DNA of 64,000 nucleotides from Curtobacterium oceanosedimentum (GCF_020297365.1 NZ_JAIXIG010000007.1:990-64989); one strand, 5' to 3'. Shown: positions 8,084 through 17,397, counted from the first letter of the stretch. Made by a program: numbers and translations. The notes: generated by a model from the sequence alone, not told the origin.

Positions 8084-9412
8084 ATGGCAGACTCGATCCC
8101 TCACGTCCTCGTCCTCGGCGGTGGCTCCGCCGGCTACGGCACCGTCAAGCAGCTCCAGAAGCACGCGGCCACGGTGCCCATGCGGATCACCCTGGTGGAC
8201 CAGAACACCTACTACACCTACCTGCCGTTCCTGCCCGAGGTCGCCGGTGGCCACATCGCGCCGAAGGACGTCACCGTCGAACTGCGCCGTGCGCTCCGCA
8301 AGACCCGCGTGATCCAGGGGAAGGTCACCGGCATCTCGTCGGCCGACAAGACCGTGTCGATCGCGACCGCCGGTGGCGACGACCGCACCCTCGGCTACGA
8401 CCACCTCGTCGTCGCCCTCGGCTCCGTCACCCGTACGTTCCCGACCCCCGGGCTCGAGGAGTACGGCGTCGGGTTCAAGAGTGTCGAAGAGGCCGCCTAC
8501 GTGCGCGCCAAGCTCCTCGACAACATCGCGAAGGCCGCCGCCACGCGTGACGAGGACGAGCGTCGCCGTCTGCTCACCAGCGTCTTCGTCGGCGGTGGCT
8601 ACACCGGCGTCGAGGCGATCGGCGAGCTGTTCGACGTGTCGCAGGCCGCGATCAAGACCTACCCGTCGCTCGCCGGCGAGCAGCCCCGCTGGGTGCTCAT
8701 CGACGCGCTCGACCGCGTCGCCCCCGAGGTCGGTCCGGAGCTGTCCAAGTGGACGCTCGAGTCGCTCCGCGCCCGTGGCATCGACGTCCGCCTGAAGACC
8801 ACCATGCCGAGCGCCGAGGGCGGTGTAGTCCGGTTCTCGGACGGCGATGAGTTCGCCACCGGTCTGCTCGTCTGGACCGCCGGCGTCAAGCCGAACCCGC
8901 TGCTCGACGCCTCCGACCTGCCGCGCGGCCCGAAGGGCCACCTCGCCGCGAACGCGAAGCTGCAGGTCGAGGCCGAGGACACCCACGAGGTCGTGCCGGG
9001 CGTCTGGGGTCTCGGTGACGTCGCGCAGGTCCCCGACCTGACCGCCGACAAGCAGCCGGCGTACTACCCGCCGAACGCGCAGAACGCCGTGCGCCAGGCC
9101 GTCGTCGCCGCCGACAACATCGTGGCGTCGATCACCGGCAAGCCGCTCGAGGAGTACCGCCACCCCTCCATCGGCACGGTCGCGTCGTACGGTGTCGGCA
9201 AGGGCGCCGGGAACATCAAGGGCGTCAAGATGACGAACCTGTTCGCCTGGCTCGCACACCGCTCGTACCACGTGTACGCGATGCCGACGCTGAACCGGAA
9301 GGCCCGCATCGTCATCGGCTGGATCACCGGTGCGGTGTCCGGTCGCGACGCGACCTCGCTCATCAAGGAGACGGACCCGCGCCGCAACTTCGTCGAGGCG
9401 TCGAAGAGCTAG
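8084..9412 (+). CDS. NAD(P)/FAD-dependent oxidoreductase, type II NADH dehydrogenase-like
   Basis: 442-aa pyridine-nucleotide disulfide oxidoreductase-fold flavoprotein. The first Rossmann motif binds FAD (VLVLGGGSAGYGTVKQL, residue ~8) and the second binds NADH (FVGGGYTGVEAIGEL, ~170). The conserved FAD-binding stretch GVWGLGDVAQVPD is near 310. This fits a single-subunit NADH:quinone oxidoreductase that passes electrons from NADH to menaquinone at the membrane without pumping protons. The C-terminal part after residue 370 (KMTNLFAWLAHRSYHVYAMP) is where such enzymes carry membrane-binding helices. The GGAGGA just before the ATG is too close for a normal ribosome binding site; TAGACC (8072-8077), 6 nt upstream, looks like the -10 of a leaderless start. 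A palindrome follows the stop. Confidence 0.85.
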   Translation: MADSIPHVLVLGGGSAGYGTVKQLQKHAATVPMRITLVDQNTYYTYLPFLPEVAGGHIAPKDVTVELRRALRKTRVIQGKVTGISSADKTVSIATAGGDDRTLGYDHLVVALGSVTRTFPTPGLEEYGVGFKSVEEAAYVRAKLLDNIAKAAATRDEDERRRLLTSVFVGGGYTGVEAIGELFDVSQAAIKTYPSLAGEQPRWVLIDALDRVAPEVGPELSKWTLESLRARGIDVRLKTTMPSAEGGVVRFSDGDEFATGLLVWTAGVKPNPLLDASDLPRGPKGHLAANAKLQVEAEDTHEVVPGVWGLGDVAQVPDLTADKQPAYYPPNAQNAVRQAVVAADNIVASITGKPLEEYRHPSIGTVASYGVGKGAGNIKGVKMTNLFAWLAHRSYHVYAMPTLNRKARIVIGWITGAVSGRDATSLIKETDPRRNFVEASKS

Positions 9413-9424
9413 TCGAGACCACCA

Positions 9425-9472
9425 GACGGACGGGAGGCGCGGTGCCAGCTGGCACCGCGCCTCCCGTCCGTC
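9425..9472. repeat. 48-bp perfect palindrome, family B
   Basis: Two 24-base arms meet around AGCT with no mismatch; the outer arm reads GACGGACGGGAGGCGCGG. It lies 13 bp after the NADH dehydrogenase stop and would form a very stable hairpin in RNA, so it could end transcription although no T-run follows. Related palindromes occur at 11313, 30168, 43746, 50801 and 57080. Confidence 0.85.
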
Positions 9473-9570
9473 CGTCCGCACCGTCCACCCCAGTAGCCGG
9501 CATGTGCGGTCCTGTGTCCGCTCCCACGCGCCTGCCGTCAGCGTTGACGGACGAGCGAGAGGAGCGCGAC

Positions 9571-10710
9571 ATGCGCGCCATGACCTACCGCGGGCCCTAC
9601 CGGATCCGCGTCGACGAGAAGCCCGACCCCCGGATCGAGCACCCGAACGACGCGGTCGTCCGGGTCGAGCGGGCCGCGATCTGCGGTTCCGACCTGCACC
9701 TGTACCACGGCATGATGCCCGACACCCGCGTCGGGCACACGTTCGGCCACGAGTTCATCGGGGTGGTCGAGCAGATCGGTTCCTCGGTGCAGAACCTCAG
9801 CGTGGGCGACCGCGTGATGATCCCGTTCCACATCTCGTGCGGCAGCTGCTGGTTCTGCGCCAGGGGCCTGTTCACGAACTGCCACAACGTGAACCCGAAC
9901 GCGACCGCGGTCGGTGGGATCTTCGGGTACTCGCACACCACGGGTGGCTACGACGGCGGGCAGGCCGAACGCGTGCGCGTGCCGTACGCCGACGTCGGCC
10001 CGCAGGTGATCCCGGACTGGCTCGACCCGGACGACGCCCTGATGATGACGGACGCCCTGGGCACCGGCTACTTCGGCGCGCAGCTGGCCTCCATCCGCGA
10101 GGGCGACACGGTCGTGGTGCTCGGCGCCGGTCCGGTCGGGCTGTTCGCGGCGAAGTCGGCGTGGTTCATGGGCGCCGGCCGCGTGATCGTGGTCGACCAG
10201 CTCGAGTACCGGTTGGAGAAGGCGCGGACGTTCGCGCACGCCGAGACCATCAACTTCACCGAGGTCGACGACGTCGTGGTGGAGATGAAGAAGCAGACGG
10301 ACCACCTGGGCGCGGACAGCGTCATCGACGCCGTCGGGGCCGAGGCGGACGGCAGCTTCCTGCAGCACGTCACCGCGTCGAAGCTCAAGCTGCAGGGCGG
10401 CTCGCCGGTGGCGCTCAACTGGGCGATCGACGGCGTGCGCAAGGGCGGCACGGTGTCGGCCATGGGCGCGTACGGACCGATCCCGAACCTGGTGAAGTTC
10501 GGCGACGCGATGAACAAGGGCGTCACGATCCACATGAACCAGGCCCCCGTGAAGCGACAGTGGCCCCGCCTGCTCGAGCACATCCAGGCCGGGCACCTCA
10601 AGCCGAGCGACATCATCACCCACCGCATCCCGCTCGAGCACATCGCCGAGGGCTACCACCTGTTCTCGGCGAAGCTCGACGGCATGATCAAGCCCGTCAT
10701 CGTCCCGTGA
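9571..10710 (+). CDS. Zinc-dependent alcohol dehydrogenase (formaldehyde dehydrogenase-like)
   Basis: 379-aa medium-chain dehydrogenase. Catalytic zinc ligands are visible: CGSD near residue 36 and GHEF near 60. The structural zinc cysteines lie in SCGSCWFCARGLFTNC near 90-105. The NAD-binding motif VVLGAGPVGLFAAKSA is near 180. The long insert around YDGGQAERVRVPYAD and the late region KLKLQGGSPVALNWAIDG match the group related to glutathione-independent formaldehyde dehydrogenases; the true substrate is not evident. The ATG has a ribosome binding site (GAGAGGAGC, 9557-9565). Probably in an operon with the next gene, 11 bp downstream. Confidence 0.88.
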   Translation: MRAMTYRGPYRIRVDEKPDPRIEHPNDAVVRVERAAICGSDLHLYHGMMPDTRVGHTFGHEFIGVVEQIGSSVQNLSVGDRVMIPFHISCGSCWFCARGLFTNCHNVNPNATAVGGIFGYSHTTGGYDGGQAERVRVPYADVGPQVIPDWLDPDDALMMTDALGTGYFGAQLASIREGDTVVVLGAGPVGLFAAKSAWFMGAGRVIVVDQLEYRLEKARTFAHAETINFTEVDDVVVEMKKQTDHLGADSVIDAVGAEADGSFLQHVTASKLKLQGGSPVALNWAIDGVRKGGTVSAMGAYGPIPNLVKFGDAMNKGVTIHMNQAPVKRQWPRLLEHIQAGHLKPSDIITHRIPLEHIAEGYHLFSAKLDGMIKPVIVP

Positions 10711-10721
10711 AGGAGCACCCC

Positions 10722-11306
10722 GTGTCCGACCACACCCCGTACATCGCCGACCCGCCGCGACGGGTGCCGCCGGCCGACGAACTCCGCGCCCGCATCCCCG
10801 GGTGGGGGAGCGACCTCGACCTCGAGGACCGCCCCTCGGTGCCGAAGCTGTCCCGCGAGGCCGGGTTCGCGTCCGGCGCCCACTGGGACGTGCCGGAGCA
10901 GCAGCCCGGTGCCGAGGGCCGCGAACGCTCGATCGAGCACGCGCACGTCACGCCCGTGTTCGGGACGGCGCAGCCGCTCCGCGGGCTCCCCGGACTGGTT
11001 CGTCGGTTCGCGTACCAGCGCTTCAGTGAGGGGCGTCTCGCCCACTGGGCGCTCCTGGTGGTGGGGGACCGGCTCGACGTCGCCGGGCACCGGGTGACGG
11101 CCGCGCTCCGCGGTCGACCGGACCGGGTGATCCGGGAGACGGGCGTCCGGGCCGAGGCCGGGACGCACCCGGTCGCGTCGCGCCTCGGGTCGGGGCGGAC
11201 GGACTGGCGGCACCAGCTGCTCGACCCGGTCGTCGCGAACTGGGGCTGGCTGGCGGCGGTCGGTGCGGTGGTCCTGGTGGCGCGCCGCGTCCTGCGCGCG
11301 CGCTGA
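10722..11306 (+). CDS. Hypothetical protein with C-terminal membrane anchor
   Basis: 194 aa, not recognised. GTG start preceded by AAGGAG (10710-10715), 11 bp after the alcohol dehydrogenase, so likely translated from the same mRNA. The N-terminal half is proline-rich and charged (ADPPRRVPPADELRARI, HWDVPEQQPG). The middle contains RRFAYQRFSEGRLAHWALLVVGDR. One predicted transmembrane helix near the end (WGWLAAVGAVVLVARRVL) leaves a short basic tail, suggesting a tail-anchored protein with a large cytoplasmic domain. Confidence 0.7.
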   Translation: MSDHTPYIADPPRRVPPADELRARIPGWGSDLDLEDRPSVPKLSREAGFASGAHWDVPEQQPGAEGRERSIEHAHVTPVFGTAQPLRGLPGLVRRFAYQRFSEGRLAHWALLVVGDRLDVAGHRVTAALRGRPDRVIRETGVRAEAGTHPVASRLGSGRTDWRHQLLDPVVANWGWLAAVGAVVLVARRVLRAR

Positions 11307-11312
11307 CGCCGC

Positions 11313-11356
11313 CGGACGGGAGGCGCGGGTCGGCCCCGCCCCGCGCCTCCCGTCCG
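11313..11356. repeat. Family B palindrome
   Basis: Arms of 17 bases (CGGACGGGAGGCGCGGG and its complement) flank a 10-base GC loop. It begins 7 bp after the stop of the hypothetical gene at 10722 and probably folds in that mRNA's 3' end. The stretch from here to 11530 holds no gene; it has two partial copies of a GGGAGTG-GACCGACC motif about 44 bp apart and is otherwise featureless. Confidence 0.8.
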
Positions 11357-11530
11357 CCCGTGCTTCCGTCGCCATCCCCCGGGAGTGGGACCGACCCAGC
11401 TGGTCCGTCAACCGCAGGGAGTGCGACCGACCAGCTGACCGGAGGGGGCCGCGAGCGAAGCGAGCTGGCCGAGGCGGTGACGCCCCGAGCGGAGCGACGG
11501 CGGCACTCGCCGGGAGAACACAACAGAAAT

Positions 11531-11556
11531 GCCCCCTGACCGAAAGGTCAGGGGGC
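11531..11556 (-). terminator. Hairpin terminator of the tRNA-Leu gene
   Basis: Perfect 11-bp stem (GCCCCCTGACC / GGTCAGGGGGC) closed by a four-base loop that reads TTTC on the minus strand. On that strand it lies 11 nt past the tRNA 3' end and is followed by ATTTCT, a short T-rich tail, as in intrinsic terminators. Confidence 0.8.
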
Positions 11557-11567
11557 ACGCATTCCTG

Positions 11568-11653
11568 TGTCCGAGGGGGGACTTGAACCCCCACGCCCTA
11601 ATACGGGCACTAGCACCTCAAGCTAGCGCGTCTACCAATTCCGCCACCCGGAC
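11568..11653 (-). tRNA. tRNA-Leu (anticodon GAG)
   Basis: 86-nt type II tRNA. The acceptor stem pairs GTCCGGG with CTCGGAC (one G-T pair) and A is the discriminator base. The anticodon loop CTTGAGG gives GAG, reading CUC and CUU leucine codons. A long variable arm (GTGCCCGTATTAGGGCGT) is typical of tRNA-Leu, and the T arm GGGGG-TTCAAGT-CCCCC is intact. CCA is not encoded (CAG follows). A -10-like TAGTGT lies upstream at 11713-11708. Confidence 0.95.
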
Positions 11654-11814
11654 AGGGTGTCTGGTGTCTGTTTCCCGGGTTTTCCCCGGCGTTCCTGCCG
11701 AGAGAAGACACTAGCACGGGTCTGAACGCGCGATGAACACGGTCACGCATCCCGGGCGAGTCCCGGAGGTGTCCCGCCCGTGGTGGCGTCGGTGTCGACC
11801 GGTAGCGTGGTCGC

Positions 11815-13131
11815 ATGACGAACCCGGAGCCGACCGTGCCCGAGCTCGAGGCCACCGCGGCGATCGCCCGTGACCTCATCCGCATCGACACGACGAACTG
11901 GGGCGAGGGGAAGTCCCGCGGTGAGGCCGAGGCCGCCCACTACGTCGAGCACGAGCTCCGGGCGCTGGGCCTCGAGCCGCAGTTGTTCGAGTCCGAGCCG
12001 GACCGGGTGAGCGTCGTGGCGCGGGTCCCCGGGCGCAACCGCGACAAGCCGGCGCTCGTGGTGCACGGGCACCTCGACGTCGTGCCGGCCGACCCGGCGA
12101 ACTGGTCGGTCGACCCGTTCGGCGGCGTGGTCAAGGACGGCTCGCTGTGGGGTCGGGGCGCGGTCGACATGAAGAACATGGACGCGATGATGCTCACGTC
12201 ACTGCGGGACGTCATCGACCAGCACGGGGCACCCGAGCGGGACCTGGTGATCGCGTACTTCGCCGACGAGGAAGCGGGGGGCGTGCTCGGTTCGCACCAC
12301 GTGGTCGACCAGCACCCCGAGGTCTTCGCCGGGGCGACCGCCGCGATCAGCGAGGTCGGCGGGTACTCGATCACGCTCGGTGATCGCCGCGCCTACCTGT
12401 TGCAGACCGGCGAGAAGGCGCTGATGTGGGTGAAGCTCATCGCTCGCGGCACGGCAGCCCACGGCTCGCACGTGATCCGCGACAACGCCGTCACGAAGCT
12501 CGCCGCGGCGGTCGCCCGGATCGGCAGCGAGGAGTGGCCCGTCCGGCTCTCGGCCACGACGGACGCGATGGTCGCCGAGGTCGCCCGGTTCCTCGGGGTC
12601 GATCCGACGGTCACCGGCCCGGACGAGGTCGCGCTGGCCACCGGTTCGGCGTCACGGTTCATCCACGCCGCGTTGCACACCACCTCGAACCCGACGGTGC
12701 TGACCGCGGGCTACAAGCACAACGTCATCCCGGACCGGGCCGAGGCGCTGGTGGACATCCGCTGCCTGCCCGGCGACGAGGAGACCGTGCTCGCGCGCGT
12801 CCGTGAGCTCGCGGGCGACGAGGTCGAGGTCGTGACGTCCTTCCGCGACATCGGGCTCGAGCAGGACTTCGGGGGCCCGCTGGTCGACGCCGTCCGGGAC
12901 GTCCTCGGCCGCCACGATCCTGGCGCGCCGGTGCTGCCGTACCTGCTGTCGGGCGGTACCGACAACAAGGCGCTGTCGACCCTCGGGATCGCGGGCTACG
13001 GGTTCGTCCCGCTGCAGTTGCCGGCGGGTGTCGACTTCCCGGCGATGTTCCACGGCGTCGACGAGCGGGTGCCGCTCGACGCCCTGGCGTTCGGCCGACG
13101 TGTCCTCGGCGACCTCCTCGCCACGTACTGA
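11815..13131 (+). CDS. M20/M25/M40 family metallopeptidase
   Basis: 438-aa di-zinc amidohydrolase or peptidase of the ArgE/DapE/CPG2 group. Metal ligands appear in VVHGHLDVVPAD near residue 85 (His, Asp), GRGAVDMKNMD near 118 (bridging Asp) and ADEEAGG near 155 (general base and ligand Glu). The dimerisation domain lies in the middle third, and a late YLLSGGTDNKAL segment precedes the final FHGVDERVPLD histidine motif. The substrate is probably an acylated amino acid or dipeptide. ATG lies 6 nt after TAGCGT (11803-11808), a leaderless arrangement. Confidence 0.9.
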   Translation: MTNPEPTVPELEATAAIARDLIRIDTTNWGEGKSRGEAEAAHYVEHELRALGLEPQLFESEPDRVSVVARVPGRNRDKPALVVHGHLDVVPADPANWSVDPFGGVVKDGSLWGRGAVDMKNMDAMMLTSLRDVIDQHGAPERDLVIAYFADEEAGGVLGSHHVVDQHPEVFAGATAAISEVGGYSITLGDRRAYLLQTGEKALMWVKLIARGTAAHGSHVIRDNAVTKLAAAVARIGSEEWPVRLSATTDAMVAEVARFLGVDPTVTGPDEVALATGSASRFIHAALHTTSNPTVLTAGYKHNVIPDRAEALVDIRCLPGDEETVLARVRELAGDEVEVVTSFRDIGLEQDFGGPLVDAVRDVLGRHDPGAPVLPYLLSGGTDNKALSTLGIAGYGFVPLQLPAGVDFPAMFHGVDERVPLDALAFGRRVLGDLLATY

Positions 13132-13193
13132 TATTGTGCATGGTCGCCGTCGTGGCGGTGCCCTGACCGACCTCCCCCCGAAAGGCCCGTGCG

Positions 13194-14024
13194 ATGCACA
13201 TCCTCGAGGCGATCTTCCTCGGCTTCGTCCAGGGGCTCACCGAGTTCCTGCCGGTCTCGTCGAGCGCACACCTGCGCATCGTCGGGCTCTTCCTGCCCGA
13301 CGCGAAGGACCCGGGTGCGGCGTTCACCGCGGTGACCCAGCTCGGCACCGAGACCGCCGTGCTCATCTACTTCTGGAAGGACATCACCCGGATCATCGGG
13401 CGGTGGTTCCGGTCGGTGGTCAAGCGCGACGTGCCGAAGGGTGACCCGGACGTCCGGCTCGGGTGGCTCGTGATCCTCGGCACGATCCCGATCGGCATCG
13501 CCGGACTCCTGCTCAAGGACTCGATCGAGACGACGTTCCGGTCGCTCTGGATCGTGGCGATCGTGCTCATCGTCTTCGGCGTGGTGCTCGGGGTGCTCGA
13601 CCGGGTCGGGCGCAAGGAACGCCGGATCGAGCAGATGACCTTCAAGGGCGGTCTGCTCATCGGTCTGGCGCAGATGCTCGCACTGGTCCCCGGGGTCTCC
13701 CGGTCCGGGGCCACGGTCTCGATGGGGCTCGCCCTCGGCTACACCCGCCCGGCGGCGGCGCGCTTCGCGTTCCTGCTCGCCGTCCCCGCGGTGTTCCTGT
13801 CCGGCTTCTACGAGGCCGCGACGAGCCTGGGCGACCACGGGTCGCCGTTCGGACTCGTCGACACGCTCATCGCGACGGCCGTGGCGTTCGTCGTCGGCTT
13901 CGTCGTGATCGCGGCGTTCATGAACTACATCAGCAAGCGGAGCTTCATGCCCTTCGTGGTCTACCGGATCGCACTGGGTATCGTGCTCATCGTGTTGTTG
14001 TCGCTCGGAGTGATCCAGCCGTGA
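13194..14024 (+). CDS. uppP: Undecaprenyl-diphosphatase
   Basis: 276-aa polytopic membrane enzyme that dephosphorylates undecaprenyl pyrophosphate to recycle the lipid carrier of cell-wall synthesis; it also confers bacitracin tolerance in other bacteria. Signature motifs are [18 protein letters not shown] at residues ~9-26 and [13 protein letters not shown] near 168, holding the catalytic Glu, Ser and Arg. About seven to eight hydrophobic segments are visible. The upstream gap carries TATTGT (13132-13137) as a likely -10 and GAAAGG before the ATG. Its stop overlaps the mshC start by 4 bp (GTGA), so the two are translationally coupled; the same adjacency is seen in mycobacteria. Confidence 0.95.
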   Translation: MHILEAIFLGFVQGLTEFLPVSSSAHLRIVGLFLPDAKDPGAAFTAVTQLGTETAVLIYFWKDITRIIGRWFRSVVKRDVPKGDPDVRLGWLVILGTIPIGIAGLLLKDSIETTFRSLWIVAIVLIVFGVVLGVLDRVGRKERRIEQMTFKGGLLIGLAQMLALVPGVSRSGATVSMGLALGYTRPAAARFAFLLAVPAVFLSGFYEAATSLGDHGSPFGLVDTLIATAVAFVVGFVVIAAFMNYISKRSFMPFVVYRIALGIVLIVLLSLGVIQP

Positions 14025-15265
14025 GGGCCTGGCAGGCCCCGTCCGTCCCCGACGTCCCCGGCTCCGCGCCCCGACCGGTCGTGCACGACACCGCCACGGG
14101 CAAGCCGGTCGACCCCGCCCGCGACGAGGACCGTGCCGCGCTGTACGTGTGCGGCATCACGCCCTACGACGCCACGCACCTCGGGCACGCGGCGACGTAC
14201 CTGGCGTTCGACACGCTCGGCCGCGCCTGGCGTGATGCCGGACTCGACGTCGAGTACGCGCAGAACGTCACCGACGTCGACGACCCGCTGCTCGAACGTG
14301 CCGCCCGTGACGGCGTCGACTGGCGCGAACTCGCCGCGTCCCAGGTCGACCTGTTCCGTCGTGACATGGAGGCCCTGCGCATCCTGCCGCCCGACGACTT
14401 CGTGGCCGTCACCGACGAGGTCGAGCGTGTCGCCGAGGCCGTCTCGTTCCTGCAGGAGACCGGTTCCGCCTACGAGGTCCCCACCGAGGACGCCGAGGGC
14501 GACGACCTGTACTTCGACGTCAACCACGCCGCCGACGGTTGGACGCTCGGCGACGAGAGCGGCCTCGACCGCGAGACCATGCTCGCCCTGGCCGCCGAAC
14601 GTGGCGGGGACCCCGAACGACCGGGCAAGCGCGACCCGCTCGACCCGCTGCTCTGGCGTGCGGCCCGCGACGGCGAACCGAGCTGGGACACCGAGCTCGG
14701 ACCGGGCCGACCCGGCTGGCACATCGAGTGCAGCGTCATCGCCGGTGACAAGCTCGGTCTGCCCATCAGCGTGCAGGGTGGCGGCAGCGACCTGGTCTTC
14801 CCGCACCACGAGATGAGTGCCGGCCACGCGGCGGCACTGGCGCACCAGCCCCTGGCCAACGCCTTCGTGCACACCGGGATGATCGCGTACCAGGGCACGA
14901 AGATCTCGAAGTCGCTCGGCAACCTCGTCACCGTGCGCGGACTGCTCGACGGTGGTGCGGACCCCCGTGCCGTCCGGCTCGCGCTGCTGTCGCACAAGTA
15001 CTCCGACGACTGGGAGTGGTTTGACAGCGAATTGACGAGCGCCACGACCCGCCTGTCGGGGTGGGTCGACTGGGCGTCGGGCGCCTCGGCCGGGCACGCC
15101 GACGATGCGCCGGACGTCGCGGTCCGGATCCGTGCGCGGGTGTCGGACGACCTGGACACGCCAGGGGCCGTCGCTGCGGTGGACACCGCGATCGCCGGCG
15201 GGACGGCGTGCACACCCGAGCTCGTCGACCTGATCGACGCCCTGCTCGGTATCCGCCTGGCCTGA
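14021..15265 (+). CDS. mshC: L-cysteine:1D-myo-inositol 2-amino-2-deoxy-alpha-D-glucopyranoside ligase
   Basis: ATP-dependent ligase joining cysteine to GlcN-Ins in mycothiol synthesis, the third step of the actinobacterial thiol pathway. 414 aa, matching MshC. It is a cysteinyl-tRNA synthetase paralogue: the HIGH-like motif is in the [18 protein letters not shown] region near residue 45, and the KMSKS-like motif is KISKSLGN near 295. MshC rather than CysS is favoured by the length, by the lack of the tRNA-binding C-terminus, and by its place after uppP. The N-terminus [14 protein letters not shown] also matches the family. GTG start overlaps the uppP stop. Confidence 0.93.
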   Translation: MRAWQAPSVPDVPGSAPRPVVHDTATGKPVDPARDEDRAALYVCGITPYDATHLGHAATYLAFDTLGRAWRDAGLDVEYAQNVTDVDDPLLERAARDGVDWRELAASQVDLFRRDMEALRILPPDDFVAVTDEVERVAEAVSFLQETGSAYEVPTEDAEGDDLYFDVNHAADGWTLGDESGLDRETMLALAAERGGDPERPGKRDPLDPLLWRAARDGEPSWDTELGPGRPGWHIECSVIAGDKLGLPISVQGGGSDLVFPHHEMSAGHAAALAHQPLANAFVHTGMIAYQGTKISKSLGNLVTVRGLLDGGADPRAVRLALLSHKYSDDWEWFDSELTSATTRLSGWVDWASGASAGHADDAPDVAVRIRARVSDDLDTPGAVAAVDTAIAGGTACTPELVDLIDALLGIRLA

Positions 15266-15274
15266 CGGCACCGG

Positions 15275-15331
15275 TGAGATCGCACTTCGGCCCGGATCAC
15301 ACAGCCGGAGTCGGGCCGAAGTGCGACCTCA
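15275..15331. repeat. Family C palindrome, copy 1
   Basis: Arms of 20 bases (TGAGATCGCACTTCGGCCCG at 15275-15294 and its near complement at 15312-15331) with one A/C mismatch on the plus strand, which becomes a G-U pair in minus-strand RNA. It lies 9 bp after the mshC stop and, on the other strand, beyond copy 2 and the PAC2 gene. Confidence 0.8.
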
Positions 15332-15476
15332 GCGCACCCGCCTGTCTTCGTCGAGCGGTCACGACGCGCCGCATGCGTCTCGCCGGGGTCGCACGACGTG
15401 ACGCTCGACGGCGCTCCGGGCGACGGTTCGTGACACTTCGGCGGTTGCTGTCGCGTGTGCCCGTCGCGTGCACCGA

Positions 15477-15533
15477 TGAGATCGCACTTCGGCCCGGAAC
15501 TCGCAGGCGGATACCGGCCGGAGTGCGACCTCA
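15477..15533. repeat. Family C palindrome, copy 2
   Basis: The left arm is identical to copy 1 over 20 bases (15477-15496); the right arm (15514-15533) has three differences. It sits 22 bp beyond the stop of PAC2 on the minus strand and may shape the 3' end of that mRNA. The ~145 bp between the copies carries no gene that I can support. Confidence 0.75.
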
Positions 15534-15555
15534 GTGCCCGGCCCCGCCCCCGGCC

Positions 15556-16491
15556 CTACTGCTGCGGGGGCTGCTGGGGGCGCCAGGGCCCCTCGCCACC
15601 GGCGGTGCCGCCGTCCTTGCCGTCCTTGCGCTCCCGGCGGCGCAGGTACTGCTCGAACTCCTGCGCGATGGCGTCGCCCGAGGCCTCGGGGGAGTCGACC
15701 GTGTCACGCGCCTGCTCGAGCTGCCCGATGTAGGACGCCATGTCCTCGTCGTCGGCGGCGAGGGCGTCGATGCCCTCCTCCCACTCGGTGGCATCGTCGA
15801 GCAGCGAGCCCCGCGGCACCGTGACGTCGGCGAGCTCCTCGATCTTGTCGAGCAGCGAGAGCGTGGCCTTCGGCGAGGGCGAGTTGTGCACGTAGTGCGG
15901 CACCGAGGCCCAGAGCGACAGCGTGGTCAGCCCGGCCTTGTCCATCGCGTCGGCGAGGACCCCGAGGATCCCGGTCGGGCCCTCGTACGACGATCGGTCG
16001 ACGTCGAAGGCCGAGCGGACGCCGGCGTCCTCGCTCGACACGAACACCGAGATGGGGCGCGTGTGCGGGACGTCGGCGAGCATCGCCCCGACGAACACGA
16101 CCGCGTCGATGGAGTAGACGTCCGCCAGGTCGATGATCTCCGCGCAGAAGCCGCGCCAGGTGCGCGAGGGCTCCGGACCGACGAGCACGTAGACGTCGCG
16201 GTCGGTGGAGGAACCGGTCGCGCCGATGACCGGACGGCCCTCGGCACCGGGGCCGTGCAGCACGATCCGCGGCCACTGCACGCCCCGGTCGCCGTTCTCG
16301 TCGGTGCCGACCGTGGGCCGGTTGAACTGGTAGTCGACGTACCGCTCACCGTCGAGCTCGCGCAGCTCCTCGAGTCCGAGGGAGTCGACGATGCGGCGGG
16401 CGAGTCCGCTGGCGGCCTCGCCGGCGTCGTTCCAACCCTCGAAGGCGACGACGAGCAACCGGCCGTCGCTGAAGGGGGTGTGCTGTGGCAC
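15556..16491 (-). CDS. PAC2 family protein (proteasome assembly chaperone fold)
   Basis: 311-aa actinobacterial PAC2-family protein. In archaea and eukaryotes PAC2 proteins help assemble 20S proteasomes; the bacterial role is not settled. Visible conserved segments are LLVVAFEGWNDAGEAASG near the N-terminus, VYVLVGPEPSRTWRGF near 110 and DAVVFVGAMLADVPHTRP near 140. The C-terminal ~40 residues are a charged, Gln/Pro-rich tail. The GTG at 16491 has AGGAGG 8 nt upstream, which decides the start over the longer open frame to 16551. In mycobacteria the same family is encoded near the Pup-proteasome genes, but no proteasome gene is present here. Confidence 0.85.
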   Translation of the reverse strand: MPQHTPFSDGRLLVVAFEGWNDAGEAASGLARRIVDSLGLEELRELDGERYVDYQFNRPTVGTDENGDRGVQWPRIVLHGPGAEGRPVIGATGSSTDRDVYVLVGPEPSRTWRGFCAEIIDLADVYSIDAVVFVGAMLADVPHTRPISVFVSSEDAGVRSAFDVDRSSYEGPTGILGVLADAMDKAGLTTLSLWASVPHYVHNSPSPKATLSLLDKIEELADVTVPRGSLLDDATEWEEGIDALAADDEDMASYIGQLEQARDTVDSPEASGDAIAQEFEQYLRRRERKDGKDGGTAGGEGPWRPQQPPQQ

Positions 16492-16638
16492 GGAGCGGAC
16501 CTCCTGGTGGTGGAGCGGGGCGGGGCGGGAGCGGTGCCCCCGGCCGGACACGATTCAGGCATCCACTGTAGGCCCAGGGGGTGTCCCCGCACGCGCGCGT
16601 CCGCGCCCAGCGGAACGGCCCCGGTAGACTCGTCGCCC

Positions 16639-17397
16639 GTGACCGCGCAACCTCCTGCCCTCGTCCTGCCCGCAGCCGTGCTGTGGGACATGGACGGCAC
16701 GATCATCGACACCGAGCCGATCTGGCAGCGGTCCCAGGTCGAGTTGACGACCCGGTACGGCGCCGAGTGGACGGAGCAGGACGGCCTGTCCCTCGTGGGC
16801 AGCGGCCTCGAGCGCTCCGGCGAACTCCTGCGCGCCAAGGGCGTCGACATGGAGGTCGACGAGATCGTCGAGTGGATGACCGACTACGTCATGGAGCGCC
16901 TGCGCAGCGGTGACCTGCCGTGGCGGCCCGGCGCCCGCGAGCTGATCGAGGAGCTGCACGACCGCGGCATCCCGACCGCCCTGGTCACGATGTCCCGGCG
17001 CCGGATGGCGCTCGTGGCCGCCGAGGCGCTGGGCGCGCACGGCTTCCGCGTCGTGGTGGCCGGTGACGACGTCGACCGTCCCAAGCCCTTCCCGGACGCC
17101 TACCTGTCCGCCGCCGCGCAGCTCGGCGTCGAGCCGACCGCCTGCGTCGCGATCGAGGACTCCGCCACCGGCGTCGCCTCGGCCGTCGCCTCCGGCGCCG
17201 TCACGGTCGCCGTCGAGCACATCGTCCCGCTGTCCGAGATCGCCGGCGGGGACGTGCACCTGACCACCCTGGCGGACGTCGACGTCGACCGTCTGGTCGA
17301 GTTGACGACGCCGGCCCTGGCTGCTCGAGCCGGAGAGCCGGGAGGCGCGGTGCCGGACCCGGCGCACGCTGCGGACACCGAGGGGGTCACCCGATGA
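16639..17397 (+). CDS. HAD-superfamily hydrolase (phosphatase / phosphoglucomutase-like)
   Basis: 252-aa HAD hydrolase of subfamily IA. The nucleophile motif is LWDMDGTIIDTEP (first Asp nucleophile, second acid/base) at residue ~17, motif II is ALVTMSRRR near 118, motif III Lys is in DRPKPFPDAYL near 152, and motif IV is AIEDSATGVASA near 172. It probably dephosphorylates a small sugar phosphate. GTG lies 8 nt after TAGACT (16625-16630), leaderless. The C-terminal tail (AGEPGGAVPDPAHAADTEG) is encoded by a family B palindrome arm. Stop and the next start overlap as ATGA. Confidence 0.87.
   Translation: MTAQPPALVLPAAVLWDMDGTIIDTEPIWQRSQVELTTRYGAEWTEQDGLSLVGSGLERSGELLRAKGVDMEVDEIVEWMTDYVMERLRSGDLPWRPGARELIEELHDRGIPTALVTMSRRRMALVAAEALGAHGFRVVVAGDDVDRPKPFPDAYLSAAAQLGVEPTACVAIEDSATGVASAVASGAVTVAVEHIVPLSEIAGGDVHLTTLADVDVDRLVELTTPALAARAGEPGGAVPDPAHAADTEGVTR

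Noticed and set aside
11389-11500. A tandem-repeat element with GGGAGTG-GACCGACC and GAGCGAAGCGAG motifs
   Set aside because: Only two partial copies and short common strings are present; not enough to call an element.
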